Positions 1 through 5,885 are shown, numbered from the stretch's first letter. The stretch: DNA of 7,933 nucleotides from Candidatus Methanophagales archaeon (GCA_021159475.1 JAGGRS010000103.1:1-7933); one strand, 5' to 3'. Made by a program: numbers and translations. The notes: generated by a model from the sequence alone, not told the origin.

Positions 1-148
1 AGTCGTCTATCCTCGTGTTCGTATCATCTATCCTCCCGTCAATGTATTCCCGTAATCCCCTTATCTCTTCCCTTATCATATCAAATATCCGGTCGTGCTC
101 ACTTACTCTCCCCTCTAAAGTGCTTATTCTCTCTATTACTTCATCCAT
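1..148 (-). CDS. Coiled-coil-like hypothetical protein, 5' part only (runs off left edge)
   Basis: Reading leftward from the ATG at 148-146 gives 49 codons before the window edge. The product is highly charged, has no cysteine or membrane segment, and looks helical with heptad-like spacing (ERISTLEGRVSEHDRIFDMI near the N terminus, then IDGRIDDTNTRIDD). A strong ribosome binding site (GGGAGGAGC, 163-155) lies 6 nt before this ATG. An in-frame ATG nine codons upstream (175-173) is an alternative start. I prefer 148 because of the ribosome site and because the paralogue at 7621 starts at the equivalent place. The two proteins share the motif EGxVSEHDRIFDMI. I do not recognise a characterised family, and short Arg/Asp/Glu-rich coiled-coil proteins of this kind have no assigned role that I know. 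The C terminus cannot be seen. Confidence 0.75.
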   Translation of the reverse strand, partial: MDEVIERISTLEGRVSEHDRIFDMIREEIRGLREYIDGRIDDTNTRIDD

Positions 149-176
149 AGAATTGCTCCTCCCGGATTCTTTCATG

Positions 177-207
177 TTATATAAATGGATTCTTACATTT
201 AAAAGCC
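177..207 (-). promoter_or_regulatory. TATA-like elements for the left-edge gene
   Basis: On the minus strand CATTTATATA (187-178) is an archaeal TATA-like box. It would place transcription start near 155, a few bases before the ATG at 148. A second A/T box, CTTTTAAATG (207-196 region), is centred about 26 nt before the alternative ATG at 175. The same ten bases CATTTATATA precede the paralogous gene at 7621. Which box is used cannot be told from sequence. Confidence 0.5.
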
Positions 208-229
208 CATACATTTTTATGTCGTATGT

Positions 230-316
230 ATGAGTGAAGCAGTTTCAACTGGCAAGGCAGATAGGCTTGTGTCCTTATCAATAGCCCCTGGGTTCTTCAC
301 GTAGAGGGCTTTCACA
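230..316 (+). mobile_element. Possible decayed IS200/IS605-type (tnpB) right end
   Basis: The segment AGCCCCTGGGTTCTTCAC (283-300) resembles the right ends of IS200/IS605/IS1341-type elements, which typically carry a GAAGCCC...GGGT-N-TTCAC pattern next to the tnpB stop codon. A 24-residue plus-strand frame (230-304), ending APGFFT and TAG, runs into it, as tnpB tails do. AGCCC (283-287) and GGGCT (306-310) form a short inverted repeat, and TTCAC recurs at 296-300 and 312-316. No transposase body remains, so this would be only a scar. The resemblance is from memory of the family and could be chance. Confidence 0.25.
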
Positions 317-360
317 AAATAGCGACCCTTATCAATTTGCTGCCCGGAGAATGAATAAAA

Positions 361-404
361 TAAAAAGAGAAAAATAAAAAATAAAAAATTTGTTTTTTAT
401 TTTT
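361..404 (-). terminator. A/T-only hairpin and oligo-T tract ending the mtr operon
   Basis: A perfect 12-bp inverted repeat made only of A and T (377-388 with 393-404, four-base loop at 389-392) starts inside the mtrH stop codon (405-403). On the minus strand it is followed by further T-rich sequence (about 376-352). Archaeal RNA polymerase terminates at U-rich tracts, and the position directly after the last mtr gene fits. The poly-U tracts may matter more than the weak A-U stem. Confidence 0.7.
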
Positions 405-1395
405 ATCCCGACATCTTCAGATATGGGTGTGGTTCTTGCAGTTGTATCTCGTGCTCCACCTGCGCCGCCTCGCCCACTATCATGTCTATCATCCCGATGA
501 GTGGGAACACCGTTGGGGCATGCTCTATTGGTCCGTACATGATGAGATCGTTGGCTAATAGCGCGGGTATGACATTAGAACCGATGTCGCACATCTTGAA
601 CGCCTCAGCGCCCGGTCCGATCCACACACCCTTCTTCGGATGCTCAGAATGCTCTTTACGGTATTTCTTTATCCACGTCCATGCCGAAGGTGCATTGTGT
701 ATGCCCAACCCACACGGGATTCCATATCTCGACTTGAATACGAGTGCGCAAGCGCATGTGGAACCAGCACCGGCACCTATGGGCAATGTAGCCGGGTCAA
801 TTATCGGCTTCGTTATCCCGCATTCCTTGCCTATCTGCAGTATACCCTTCTCAACACCACCAATCTTGATGGTCCCGGCTCCCGTTTCCAGTAAGTCCGC
901 TCTACCAGCTACGGTTACATCCTTTGGATTGAATGCAAGCAGAATCGCAGATTCCAGCTTCGCATTCTTTATCACCTCGTATTCTTCGTCTGTGATTGAC
1001 ATGTTAATCGAGTTGTAAACTGCCCTATCTGCCAGTCCCACCTCATCACAGTACTTTGCACCCGCCATCTTCGCCTCCGCTACCGTGGAATCAATCAGGA
1101 ACGGAGCATCGCTTACCTCGGCACAGAACTCTATCTCCTTCTTCATCGCTTCTTCCGATTCCGAGAATATCTGTATTATTGCGGGATTTCCTGTTATGTC
1201 AGCCATCTCATCCTGCTTGTTTATCGCTTCTTCCGCCTTCTTCTTGTCAAATATCCCCTTATCTGCATCCTCAACGATGTCGTGCTTCGCATAGAATATC
1301 GTACCCGCTAAAACTGTTGCAGTTTCTCCTGGCTGTCCTCCCACTTTTACTCCCGCTATCTCATATATGTCCTGCTTCCTGTCAAATACAAACAT
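403..1395 (-). CDS. mtrH: Tetrahydromethanopterin S-methyltransferase subunit H
   Basis: MtrH is the peripheral cytoplasmic subunit that moves the methyl group from N5-methyl-tetrahydromethanopterin (or sarcinapterin) to the corrinoid on MtrA, or back in reverse metabolism. The 330-residue product has the family's N-terminal signature KVGGQPGETATVLAGTIFY (17-35), IDST (101-104), YNSINMSI (127-134) and a Gly-rich segment LPIGAGAGSTCACAL (204-218). It has no membrane helix and fits the TIM-barrel pterin-methyltransferase fold known for the family. Length is near the usual 310-325. It is the last gene of the operon, 29 nt after mtrG, with an AGGAGGAT ribosome site (1415-1408) before the ATG. No defects are visible in the reading frame. 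Confidence 0.97.
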   Translation of the reverse strand: MFVFDRKQDIYEIAGVKVGGQPGETATVLAGTIFYAKHDIVEDADKGIFDKKKAEEAINKQDEMADITGNPAIIQIFSESEEAMKKEIEFCAEVSDAPFLIDSTVAEAKMAGAKYCDEVGLADRAVYNSINMSITDEEYEVIKNAKLESAILLAFNPKDVTVAGRADLLETGAGTIKIGGVEKGILQIGKECGITKPIIDPATLPIGAGAGSTCACALVFKSRYGIPCGLGIHNAPSAWTWIKKYRKEHSEHPKKGVWIGPGAEAFKMCDIGSNVIPALLANDLIMYGPIEHAPTVFPLIGMIDMIVGEAAQVEHEIQLQEPHPYLKMSG

Positions 1396-1424
1396 CTTCT
1401 TCCTCTTATCCTCCTATCTTTTTC

Positions 1425-1673
1425 TCATATAAGGAATATTATATACACAAATATTCCTATCAGCAATCCATACAGGATACCAATGGCAAAACCTACCTTC
1501 TCACCCTGTTTCAGTGCCAATTCGCCAGCAACGAACTCCACTCGCTCGTCCATCGTGTTCAGCCTGTCCAGCAGTTTCGTATGCTCTGGTGGTGTAATTG
1601 CAATAGGTACTGGAGTCTCCTTCTCCTCACCATTGTTGTCATTCCTCTCCGCTTCTTCTTCCTCTACCGCCAT
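1425..1673 (-). CDS. mtrG: Tetrahydromethanopterin S-methyltransferase subunit G
   Basis: This small single-helix subunit of the Mtr complex has 82 residues: an acidic N-terminal tail (1-20), a Pro-containing linker, an amphipathic helix (LLDRLNTMDERVEFVAGELA, about 34-53) and one C-terminal membrane helix (about 62-81). The motif GFAIGILYGLLIGI resembles the xxGRDIGILYGLVIG type known in MtrG. The MDERVEF segment also matches the family. The start is 3 nt after the mtrF stop, and the GGAGGT ribosome site (1687-1682) lies inside the end of mtrF, so translation is probably coupled. Its exact role is unclear in the family; a structural or anchoring role beside MtrA and MtrH is usually assumed. 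Confidence 0.93.
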   Translation of the reverse strand: MAVEEEEAERNDNNGEEKETPVPIAITPPEHTKLLDRLNTMDERVEFVAGELALKQGEKVGFAIGILYGLLIGIFVYIIFLI

Positions 1674-1676
1674 TTC

Positions 1677-1886
1677 TTATAAACCTCCTCTCAGCAACAT
1701 GTACTTGAAGCCCACGAGCAGCAAACTCACGAATATACCGATTGCAAGACCCTTTACAAATCCTACCCAGAGACCCGCTGCAAATCGTGAATCCTTCCCT
1801 ATTATGGTGATGAACTTCTTCAAATCCTCTATCTTCGCCGTCAGCACCGCTGTCTCAGGTGTCTGCTGCTCTACTTTCTGTGCCAT
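1677..1886 (-). CDS. mtrF: Tetrahydromethanopterin S-methyltransferase subunit F
   Basis: This 69-residue protein lies between mtrA and mtrG, where mtrF sits in the canonical operon. It has a soluble N-terminal helix (about 11-38) with IIGKDSRFAAGL (28-39), which is like the conserved I-x-R/K-D-x-R-L-xx-G-L segment of MtrF, then one membrane helix (about 43-63, GLAIGIFVSLLLVGF). MtrF is known to resemble the C-terminal region of MtrA, and here MtrA has the related stretch YKSQMLARDYKLSMAI. The start is 6 nt after the mtrA stop, and the ribosome site GGGGTGAT overlaps the end of mtrA. The product's role in the complex is structural; no catalytic residues are expected. Confidence 0.9.
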   Translation of the reverse strand: MAQKVEQQTPETAVLTAKIEDLKKFITIIGKDSRFAAGLWVGFVKGLAIGIFVSLLLVGFKYMLLRGGL

Positions 1887-1890
1887 TTTA

Positions 1891-1904
1891 TATTATATCA
1901 CCCC
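1891..1904 (-). repeat. 14-nt gene-junction repeat, copy at mtrA/mtrF
   Basis: GGGGTGATATAATA on the minus strand covers the last codons and TAA of mtrA and the ribosome site of mtrF. An identical copy lies at mtrB/mtrA (2662-2649). In both it encodes the ending GVI and stop. Confidence 0.8.
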
Positions 1905-2648
1905 CGCCCAGTATATAAAAGGTAACGAGACAATCAGAGCCATTATCAAACCTGTGATTATGCCTATGAGCGAATTCTTAGAGATTGCCATCGAGAGTTT
2001 ATAGTCCCGTGCGAGCATCTGCGACTTGTATCTTATAGACTCCACCGCTGGCGCTATTACTCCCATAAATGGCATAGCAGGATTCGCCAGTGGTATTTCC
2101 AATTCCGCTGCCTCTTCCGCTTCCTCCTCCGCTATCTTTACCACCATCGGGTCTGCCGGGAAAGCTCCAGGGTCTCGAGCAACACATTCCTCTACCTTCG
2201 CTTTTATCTGCGCTACATCCTCCACACCTATCATATCAATCAGTTCCACCTGCTGCCTGAACCGTTCAACCGCTTCATGTGGCACGTTCTCAATGAATGG
2301 AATTGCCCCTGGCGCGTCTATTATCTTGTGAGATTCTGGGTCCACACCCTTCTCGTGCAGTTTCTTCATTGAACCCGCGCAGATATGTCCCGGGACCTCA
2401 GGTCCCGCAACTATATAGAACCTTATGTTCGGATTACCCACGATATTCGCGATTTGCTTCTCCAGCCCTATGTTTTCCGTCTTGCATGAACCTACGATAG
2501 AAGCGCCAGCATCAAGCAGTGCCTGCGCATCCGCATCTTTGAAATGCCCGCCAGAAGAGCTGACCGCAACTGGGTGCTCAGGATTGCCCACGACGTAATC
2601 TCCACTTGCAAGAGGCCATCCATCTGCCGGTTTCTTCTTCTCCGCCAT
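1893..2648 (-). CDS. mtrA: Tetrahydromethanopterin S-methyltransferase subunit A, corrinoid carrier
   Basis: MtrA carries the corrinoid (5-hydroxybenzimidazolyl cobamide in characterised methanogens) that is methylated by MtrH and demethylated onto coenzyme M. The 251-residue protein has an N-terminal corrinoid-binding domain (about 1-170). The motif AGPEVPGHICAGS (81-93) contains His88, which matches the cobalt-ligating histidine (His84 in Methanothermobacter). An acidic Ala/Glu-rich linker (about 172-185) leads to the segment YKSQMLARDYKLSMAISKNS and one C-terminal membrane helix (about 228-246), so this is the full membrane-anchored form and not the soluble MtrA-like paralogue. The gene starts 2 nt after the mtrB stop with an AGGGGTGAT ribosome site inside mtrB. 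Confidence 0.97.
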   Translation of the reverse strand: MAEKKKPADGWPLASGDYVVGNPEHPVAVSSSGGHFKDADAQALLDAGASIVGSCKTENIGLEKQIANIVGNPNIRFYIVAGPEVPGHICAGSMKKLHEKGVDPESHKIIDAPGAIPFIENVPHEAVERFRQQVELIDMIGVEDVAQIKAKVEECVARDPGAFPADPMVVKIAEEEAEEAAELEIPLANPAMPFMGVIAPAVESIRYKSQMLARDYKLSMAISKNSLIGIITGLIMALIVSLPFIYWAGVI

Positions 2649-2662
2649 TATTATATCACCCC
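2649..2662 (-). repeat. 14-nt gene-junction repeat, copy at mtrB/mtrA
   Basis: This is the second copy of GGGGTGATATAATA, covering the end of mtrB, its TAA and the ribosome site for mtrA. Confidence 0.8.
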
Positions 2663-2950
2663 TATACCATACAGCAGAATTCCCACTGACAGTAGCCCGA
2701 AGATCAGCCCGATGGTCACCATCGTAATGAATCCTGCAACATTTGTAGTTCCTTCACGATTTGGTTGTGCCATTGAATAACTGGTTGTCGGCGAGAGGAT
2801 ATTAAAGAGATCATCCACAGCATCCTCTAAGATGTCCAGCTGCTCTTCTATCGGTGCCAGACTGACTTTATAAAAGCCAGGTACGGCTTCTCCCACTCTA
2901 AGTGTGCTTGGGTCCAATACAACACCAAATTTATCATTTATTGTTATCAT
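2651..2950 (-). CDS. mtrB: Tetrahydromethanopterin S-methyltransferase subunit B
   Basis: This 99-residue subunit has a mostly soluble N-terminal part with VVLDPSTLRV (10-19), the helix SLAPIEEQLDILEDAVDDL (30-48) typical of MtrB, and one C-terminal membrane helix (about 71-96). It is in the usual position between mtrC and mtrA. The start is 10 nt after the mtrC stop, and the ribosome site GAGGTGA (2967-2961) includes the mtrC TGA itself, so the two genes are likely coupled. MtrB is an accessory helix of the membrane complex with no known catalytic residues. Confidence 0.94.
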   Translation of the reverse strand: MITINDKFGVVLDPSTLRVGEAVPGFYKVSLAPIEEQLDILEDAVDDLFNILSPTTSYSMAQPNREGTTNVAGFITMVTIGLIFGLLSVGILLYGIGVI

Positions 2951-2960
2951 TCCCTTTTTA

Positions 2961-3803
2961 TCACCTCATTGTCTTTATCAACCCTGTTCCTACCACAGAA
3001 TGCGCCTCATTTAGACATGCTCTCACGTATGCAGAGTAGAACAGAACCCATGTAATTGCTCCGAGTGCAATCAGTGGCACTCCCTGTGCCATGCCCTGGA
3101 TTAATGATGCTAAGACACCAAAAATGATGCAGTTCAACCCACCGATCTCCACCGATACGAGCAGTGTTCGCCCTCGTCGCTCATCTGCACCGAGACAGGA
3201 GTTGAAAGGCTGAAGCATGCCGAATGCCGCAAGGATGAATATCAATGCTATAACTCCGGTCTCTATTATCTCTGGTATTACTACCGCGGCATTCCATGTG
3301 CCCGCAATCATTGAAGACTCTATTATCACTGCCAGCGCACCTGCCATCCCCAGTTCCGCCATGCCGCGCTCCAGACCCGGTATCTTCATGCCTATGAACT
3401 TCTCATTGTTTGCTAATATACCGGAGATGTAGCCGACAACACCGACAGCCACCACACCCACTAATACTCCCGGTTCCACGATGCCACCACCGCCTAAAGC
3501 GGGCACAGAACCGATGACTATGCCAGTTACGCCACCAACTATCCCATAACCCATTGCGAGCACGCCAATAGAGGGCACACCGGTTCCAAGTCCGTATCTG
3601 GCTGTCTTTCGCACCGAATCTGCACCCCATAGTATTACCAGTATAGCACCGATACCTTTTACGAACGCCGGAAGCACGGGTAAAATTGATACTATCACAC
3701 CAGCGATAACCGCTATGATAGCGAGGTTGTTCTCGTTAGGGAAGTGCAATGTGAACTTCTCCTTCTCCTCCGGCTTCTCCTCCGCTTTCTCCTCTTCTCC
3801 CAT
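2961..3803 (-). CDS. mtrC: Tetrahydromethanopterin S-methyltransferase subunit C
   Basis: MtrC is one of the three polytopic subunits that form the membrane part of the complex, linked to Na+ translocation. The 280-residue product begins with a Glu/Lys-rich tail (2-17), then has several Gly/Val/Ile-rich membrane helices from about 27 onward. Family features are ARYGLGTGVPSIG (68-80), MKIPGLERGMAELG (139-152) and a C-terminal NEAHSVVGTGLI (265-276). The start ATG shares one base with the mtrD stop (TAATG at 3805-3801), with AGGAGGTG (3818-3811) just upstream, so reinitiation or coupling with mtrD is likely. The charged N-terminal tail may be lineage-specific, which I infer without an alignment. 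Confidence 0.96.
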   Translation of the reverse strand: MGEEEKAEEKPEEKEKFTLHFPNENNLAIIAVIAGVIVSILPVLPAFVKGIGAILVILWGADSVRKTARYGLGTGVPSIGVLAMGYGIVGGVTGIVIGSVPALGGGGIVEPGVLVGVVAVGVVGYISGILANNEKFIGMKIPGLERGMAELGMAGALAVIIESSMIAGTWNAAVVIPEIIETGVIALIFILAAFGMLQPFNSCLGADERRGRTLLVSVEIGGLNCIIFGVLASLIQGMAQGVPLIALGAITWVLFYSAYVRACLNEAHSVVGTGLIKTMR

Positions 3804-4534
3804 TACAACGCACCTCCTAAGCCCAAACTTGGGAATATCTCAACAGCAACGACTACAAGGATACCACAGAGTAGAGACACGACGAAAGCGGCAAAAAGCC
3901 CCACTCCTATCCGCTCCTTAAACTTGGGGTCGTGGAATCCTTCTATCGTGCCACCGATATTGTATGCTGCGAGAATTGCATTGGCGATGAATATCCCGAT
4001 TGCAACGATACCCGCGGTAGCGGGCGAGAAATGCGCATAGTTCTCCAGTGTAACGTATATCAATGCGCCACCGAATCCTCCCACAAAGCCGCCTATCATA
4101 CCTGATATGTAACTCACATTTGGCATTCCATGTCCATCAGTCCTCGGTGTCTTGTATTCGGTCTGTGATTCCTTCGTTATTGGATCTACTGCTACTCTGC
4201 CTGATACGGGAACAATACCTGCACCGAAGACATACAGGAGATTTGCGATTAGCATCGTCCAGCCTATCATTAGCATCGCACCGACACCACCCGATAGAGC
4301 CACAAGCGCAATATTCGCATGTTCAAACTCCCAGAAACTCGCTACTGCTGACGCCGTGAACAAGCCTGTAACAGCCGAACCGGTCATGAGCATCACACAC
4401 CCGGTGGCTACACCAGTAGCAGTTGCCATTGCCGCTGGTGCACCCCCGACCGGTAGCAGATGCACGCCGAGAGACGCCAGTATTCCACCTATTATCGCAC
4501 TCACCAATATCAATACCAGAATTATCGGGTCCAT
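3803..4534 (-). CDS. mtrD: Tetrahydromethanopterin S-methyltransferase subunit D
   Basis: MtrD is a polytopic membrane subunit that, with MtrC and MtrE, forms the Na+-translocating part of the complex. The 243-residue product has about six hydrophobic segments. A cytoplasmic loop carries the family motif YKTPRTDGHGMPNVSYISG (127-145), followed by GGFVGGFGG, and HDPKFKERIGVG (201-212) lies before the last helix. Length matches the usual 230-245. It starts 49 nt after the mtrE stop with AGGAGGT (4553-4547) about 12 nt before the ATG. This is the only sizeable gap inside the operon and contains a 13-codon ORF listed separately. Its 3' end overlaps mtrC by one base. Confidence 0.96.
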   Translation of the reverse strand: MDPIILVLILVSAIIGGILASLGVHLLPVGGAPAAMATATGVATGCVMLMTGSAVTGLFTASAVASFWEFEHANIALVALSGGVGAMLMIGWTMLIANLLYVFGAGIVPVSGRVAVDPITKESQTEYKTPRTDGHGMPNVSYISGMIGGFVGGFGGALIYVTLENYAHFSPATAGIVAIGIFIANAILAAYNIGGTIEGFHDPKFKERIGVGLFAAFVVSLLCGILVVVAVEIFPSLGLGGAL

Positions 4535-4537
4535 TTT

Positions 4538-4579
4538 CTATTCCCTACCTCCTACATTCTTTATTCTTTCCTTATTCAT
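4538..4579 (-). other. 13-codon ORF in the mtrE-mtrD gap
   Basis: An ATG at 4579-4577, four bases after the mtrE stop, opens a 13-residue frame (MNKERIKNVGGRE) that closes with TAG three bases before the mtrD ATG. The mtrD ribosome site AGGAGGT lies inside it, so ribosomes ending here would be next to the mtrD start. GGAGAG at the end of mtrE could serve as its own ribosome site. A frame this short may well be chance. Confidence 0.2.
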
Positions 4580-4583
4580 CTCT

Positions 4584-5537
4584 TCACTCTCCTACAAACG
4601 GTCCAAACTTCTTCCTCGCCCATTTCACCAGATAGAGATTGCCCACTGTCAGAGCGACCGCGATTATCAGCCCGATTACAATGCCCACGCCCGCAGCCAC
4701 TCCAGGACTCCAGCTACCTCCTGTTAAGCCACCTGCCATCATCCCTATCAATGTTCGCCAGTTCTCGAAGAGGACAATCAGCCCAAAAGTCAACCCTGTT
4801 GCCGGTCCACCATACTTCGCACAGAATGCAACCACATCTTTTGAGGTCCTTATGCCGCAATCTGCGTATCTGCATATCTGCCCGTGGTAAACAACGCGAC
4901 GCCCTTCTCCAAACGGTCTGTCCTGAAACAATCGTTCCGTGCCATAGTGAATATCCCCGGTTGATGACCCTATTGCACCTACTGTGATACCCCATATAAA
5001 GCATAACAGTGGAAGCGGGAACGGATTGTTTGCCGCTACTGGCAATCCAGTAATAGCTGCTAAAGGACCTGAAGGGCTCTGTATGTATGCTATCGCCGTA
5101 ATACAGACCACAGCCATGAAATTGTGTGTGGCGATGGGGACGAGATGCCCGAAGAAGACATCGAGGTATATCGGCTGCTCAAATCGCTTATGCGCTGATT
5201 CTCTGCCCAGATGCGGTATTGTAGCACGAATCATGTGCACAAGAGAGCCTATACCCGCACCAAATGGTATCGCTATTAGTGGTGTTATACCCGTTGAGAG
5301 CATCGCCCACGCAACAGTGCCCGCAATAGTGCAGGCAAGTGCATATGATAGTCCTTCGCCTGATATCGCCTTGTTGTAGTATCGGTGTATGTAACCCATC
5401 TCCGGCGCTAACTGAACCTGCGAGTTCGGATTGCTCTGTGAACCCTCGTCTGACTCTAAATCCTCGAACAAGCAAGCAATGAACGCCAGCACTATCACTA
5501 CCATCGTCCATGCAAACACCATCACTATTGGTTCCAT
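4584..5537 (-). CDS. mtrE: Tetrahydromethanopterin S-methyltransferase subunit E
   Basis: MtrE is the first gene of the operon and the largest polytopic subunit. The 317-residue product has an N-terminal membrane helix (about 4-23), an acidic soluble stretch (25-55), and further helices from about 63 onward. Family segments are HLGRESAHKRFEQPIYLDV (109-127), VPIATHNF (133-140), and GAIGSSTGDIHYG (187-199). Asp195 in the last of these sits in a membrane-edge region and is a candidate for the conserved acidic residue proposed for Na+ transfer; I have not aligned it. The family is usually about 295-310 long, so this is slightly long. No ribosome site precedes the ATG, and a TATA box about 27 nt upstream suggests a leaderless transcript. 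Confidence 0.96.
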   Translation of the reverse strand: MEPIVMVFAWTMVVIVLAFIACLFEDLESDEGSQSNPNSQVQLAPEMGYIHRYYNKAISGEGLSYALACTIAGTVAWAMLSTGITPLIAIPFGAGIGSLVHMIRATIPHLGRESAHKRFEQPIYLDVFFGHLVPIATHNFMAVVCITAIAYIQSPSGPLAAITGLPVAANNPFPLPLLCFIWGITVGAIGSSTGDIHYGTERLFQDRPFGEGRRVVYHGQICRYADCGIRTSKDVVAFCAKYGGPATGLTFGLIVLFENWRTLIGMMAGGLTGGSWSPGVAAGVGIVIGLIIAVALTVGNLYLVKWARKKFGPFVGE

Positions 5538-5557
5538 AAGAAATGGTAAGAACTACT

Positions 5558-5575
5558 ACTTTATAAAAACTTTTC
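5558..5575 (-). promoter_or_regulatory. mtr operon promoter (TATA box), probably leaderless
   Basis: On the minus strand GTTTTTATAAAG (5570-5559) is a clear TATA box, preceded by a purine-rich GAAAA that could be the BRE. Its centre is about 27 nt before the mtrE ATG at 5537, so transcription would begin at or within a few bases of the start codon. No GGAGG-like site lies between, which agrees with leaderless translation. Confidence 0.7.
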
Positions 5576-5587
5576 TATTTTTACATG

Positions 5588-5594
5588 TTTATAT
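5588..5594 (+). promoter_or_regulatory. Plus-strand TATA-like element in the divergent region
   Basis: TTTATAT here is centred about 29 nt before an ATG at 5620, which would allow a leaderless start for a 23-codon frame (5620-5691). It may equally be an upstream promoter for secD or just A/T-rich sequence. Confidence 0.3.
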
Positions 5595-5619
5595 CCCTAC
5601 GAGATAACAAGCTAAGAGG

Positions 5620-5691
5620 ATGAGAGGACAGGAGGAGAGAGAAGCCAAGCCCAATGATATTTCTACCAATTCATTCTGTCCTTTTCAGTAA
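5620..5691 (+). other. 23-codon micro-ORF, possibly leaderless
   Basis: The frame begins MRGQEEREAKPNDIS and ends FCPFQ before TAA at 5689-5691. A TATA-like box lies about 29 nt upstream of its ATG. In the same frame, after this single TAA, the sequence stays open to 5799, including a second ATG at 5728 that gives 23 residues (MSVNVQEILDYGSDYRGGYK and three more). It resembles no family I know. It may be chance, a decayed small gene, or two small frames. Confidence 0.2.
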
Positions 5692-5788
5692 TTCGCTGAC
5701 CACATAGGTAATATCTACGGAAAAAGAATGAGTGTAAATGTGCAAGAAATTCTGGATTATGGGTCGGATTACAGAGGAGGCTATAAGG

Positions 5789-5807
5789 CTATAAAATAGA
5801 TAAATAT
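5789..5807 (+). promoter_or_regulatory. TATA region for the secD transcript
   Basis: CTATAAAATA (5789-5798) and the adjoining ATAAATAT (5800-5807) are both good archaeal TATA candidates. They place transcription start at about 5819 or 5830, just before the ATG at 5832 and 52-63 nt before secD. Confidence 0.5.
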
Positions 5808-5831
5808 GTATAAAACAAGAATGATTATCTG

Positions 5832-5885
5832 ATGAATGCGCAAGTGGTGCAGGATATGGTGAGGATAGTGGAGGGTGAGATATGA
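5832..5885 (+). CDS. 17-codon ORF coupled to secD
   Basis: ATG at 5832 opens a 17-residue frame (MNAQVVQDMVRIVEGEI) whose TGA overlaps the secD start as ATGA (5882-5885). The secD ribosome site GGAGGGTGA (5870-5878) lies inside it. A TATA box is suitably placed for a leaderless or short-leader start at this ATG. It could be a leader peptide that couples translation into secD, or the remnant of a gene that once preceded secD. No signal peptide or membrane segment is visible and no homology is recognised. Confidence 0.35.
   Translation: MNAQVVQDMVRIVEGEI
5870..5878 (+). promoter_or_regulatory. secD ribosome binding site
   Basis: GGAGGGTGA complements the archaeal 16S rRNA 3' end and sits a few bases before the ATG at 5882. 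It supports that start over others and lies inside the upstream 17-codon frame. Confidence 0.7.

Larger units (their letters stand above)
149..402. other. Non-coding stretch between the left-edge gene and mtrH
   Basis: No convincing gene is present. From left to right it holds the ribosome site and TATA-like boxes of the left-edge gene, a short plus-strand open frame with an adjacent small inverted repeat that resembles a transposon end (about 230-316), and a very A/T-rich tract (355-402) that acts as the likely mtr terminator. The ten bases CCTTATCAAT occur twice in direct orientation, at 273-282 and 327-336. Confidence 0.6.
5538..5831. other. Divergent intergenic region between mtrE and secD
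   Basis: No well-supported gene is present. It holds the mtr promoter at its left side, TATA-like elements for plus-strand transcription (5588-5594 and 5789-5807) and a few frames of 17-23 codons. A purine-rich run (about 5615-5642) includes GGAGGAG with no good start nearby. A long minus-strand frame (5671-5958) overlaps the start of secD and is probably spurious. Confidence 0.6.

Noticed and set aside
15..233. 72-codon plus-strand frame at the left edge
   Set aside because: It is antisense to the coiled-coil gene, whose strand has a ribosome site and a paralogue match.
217..350. Minus-strand open stretch downstream of mtrH ending in TAA at 219-217
   Set aside because: It has no start codon or ribosome site, begins in an A/T-rich terminator tract, and the other strand offers a simpler reading as a transposon end.
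482..1018. 178-codon plus-strand frame opposite mtrH
   Set aside because: It lies entirely antisense to a clear mtrH gene, resembles no protein family, and is explained by the codon use of mtrH.
1056..2004. Long plus-strand frames opposite mtrH, mtrG, mtrF and the end of mtrA
   Set aside because: They are low-complexity Ser/Pro/Leu-rich antisense frames that cross several well-supported genes.
4152..4987. Plus-strand frames of 175-191 codons opposite mtrD and mtrE
   Set aside because: They are antisense to clear mtr genes, have no recognisable domains, and cross a real gene boundary.
5653..5700. Possible C/D box small RNA (ATGATAT ... CTGA)
   Set aside because: The C box is imperfect, no convincing C'/D' pair or terminal stem is seen, and the spacing is short.
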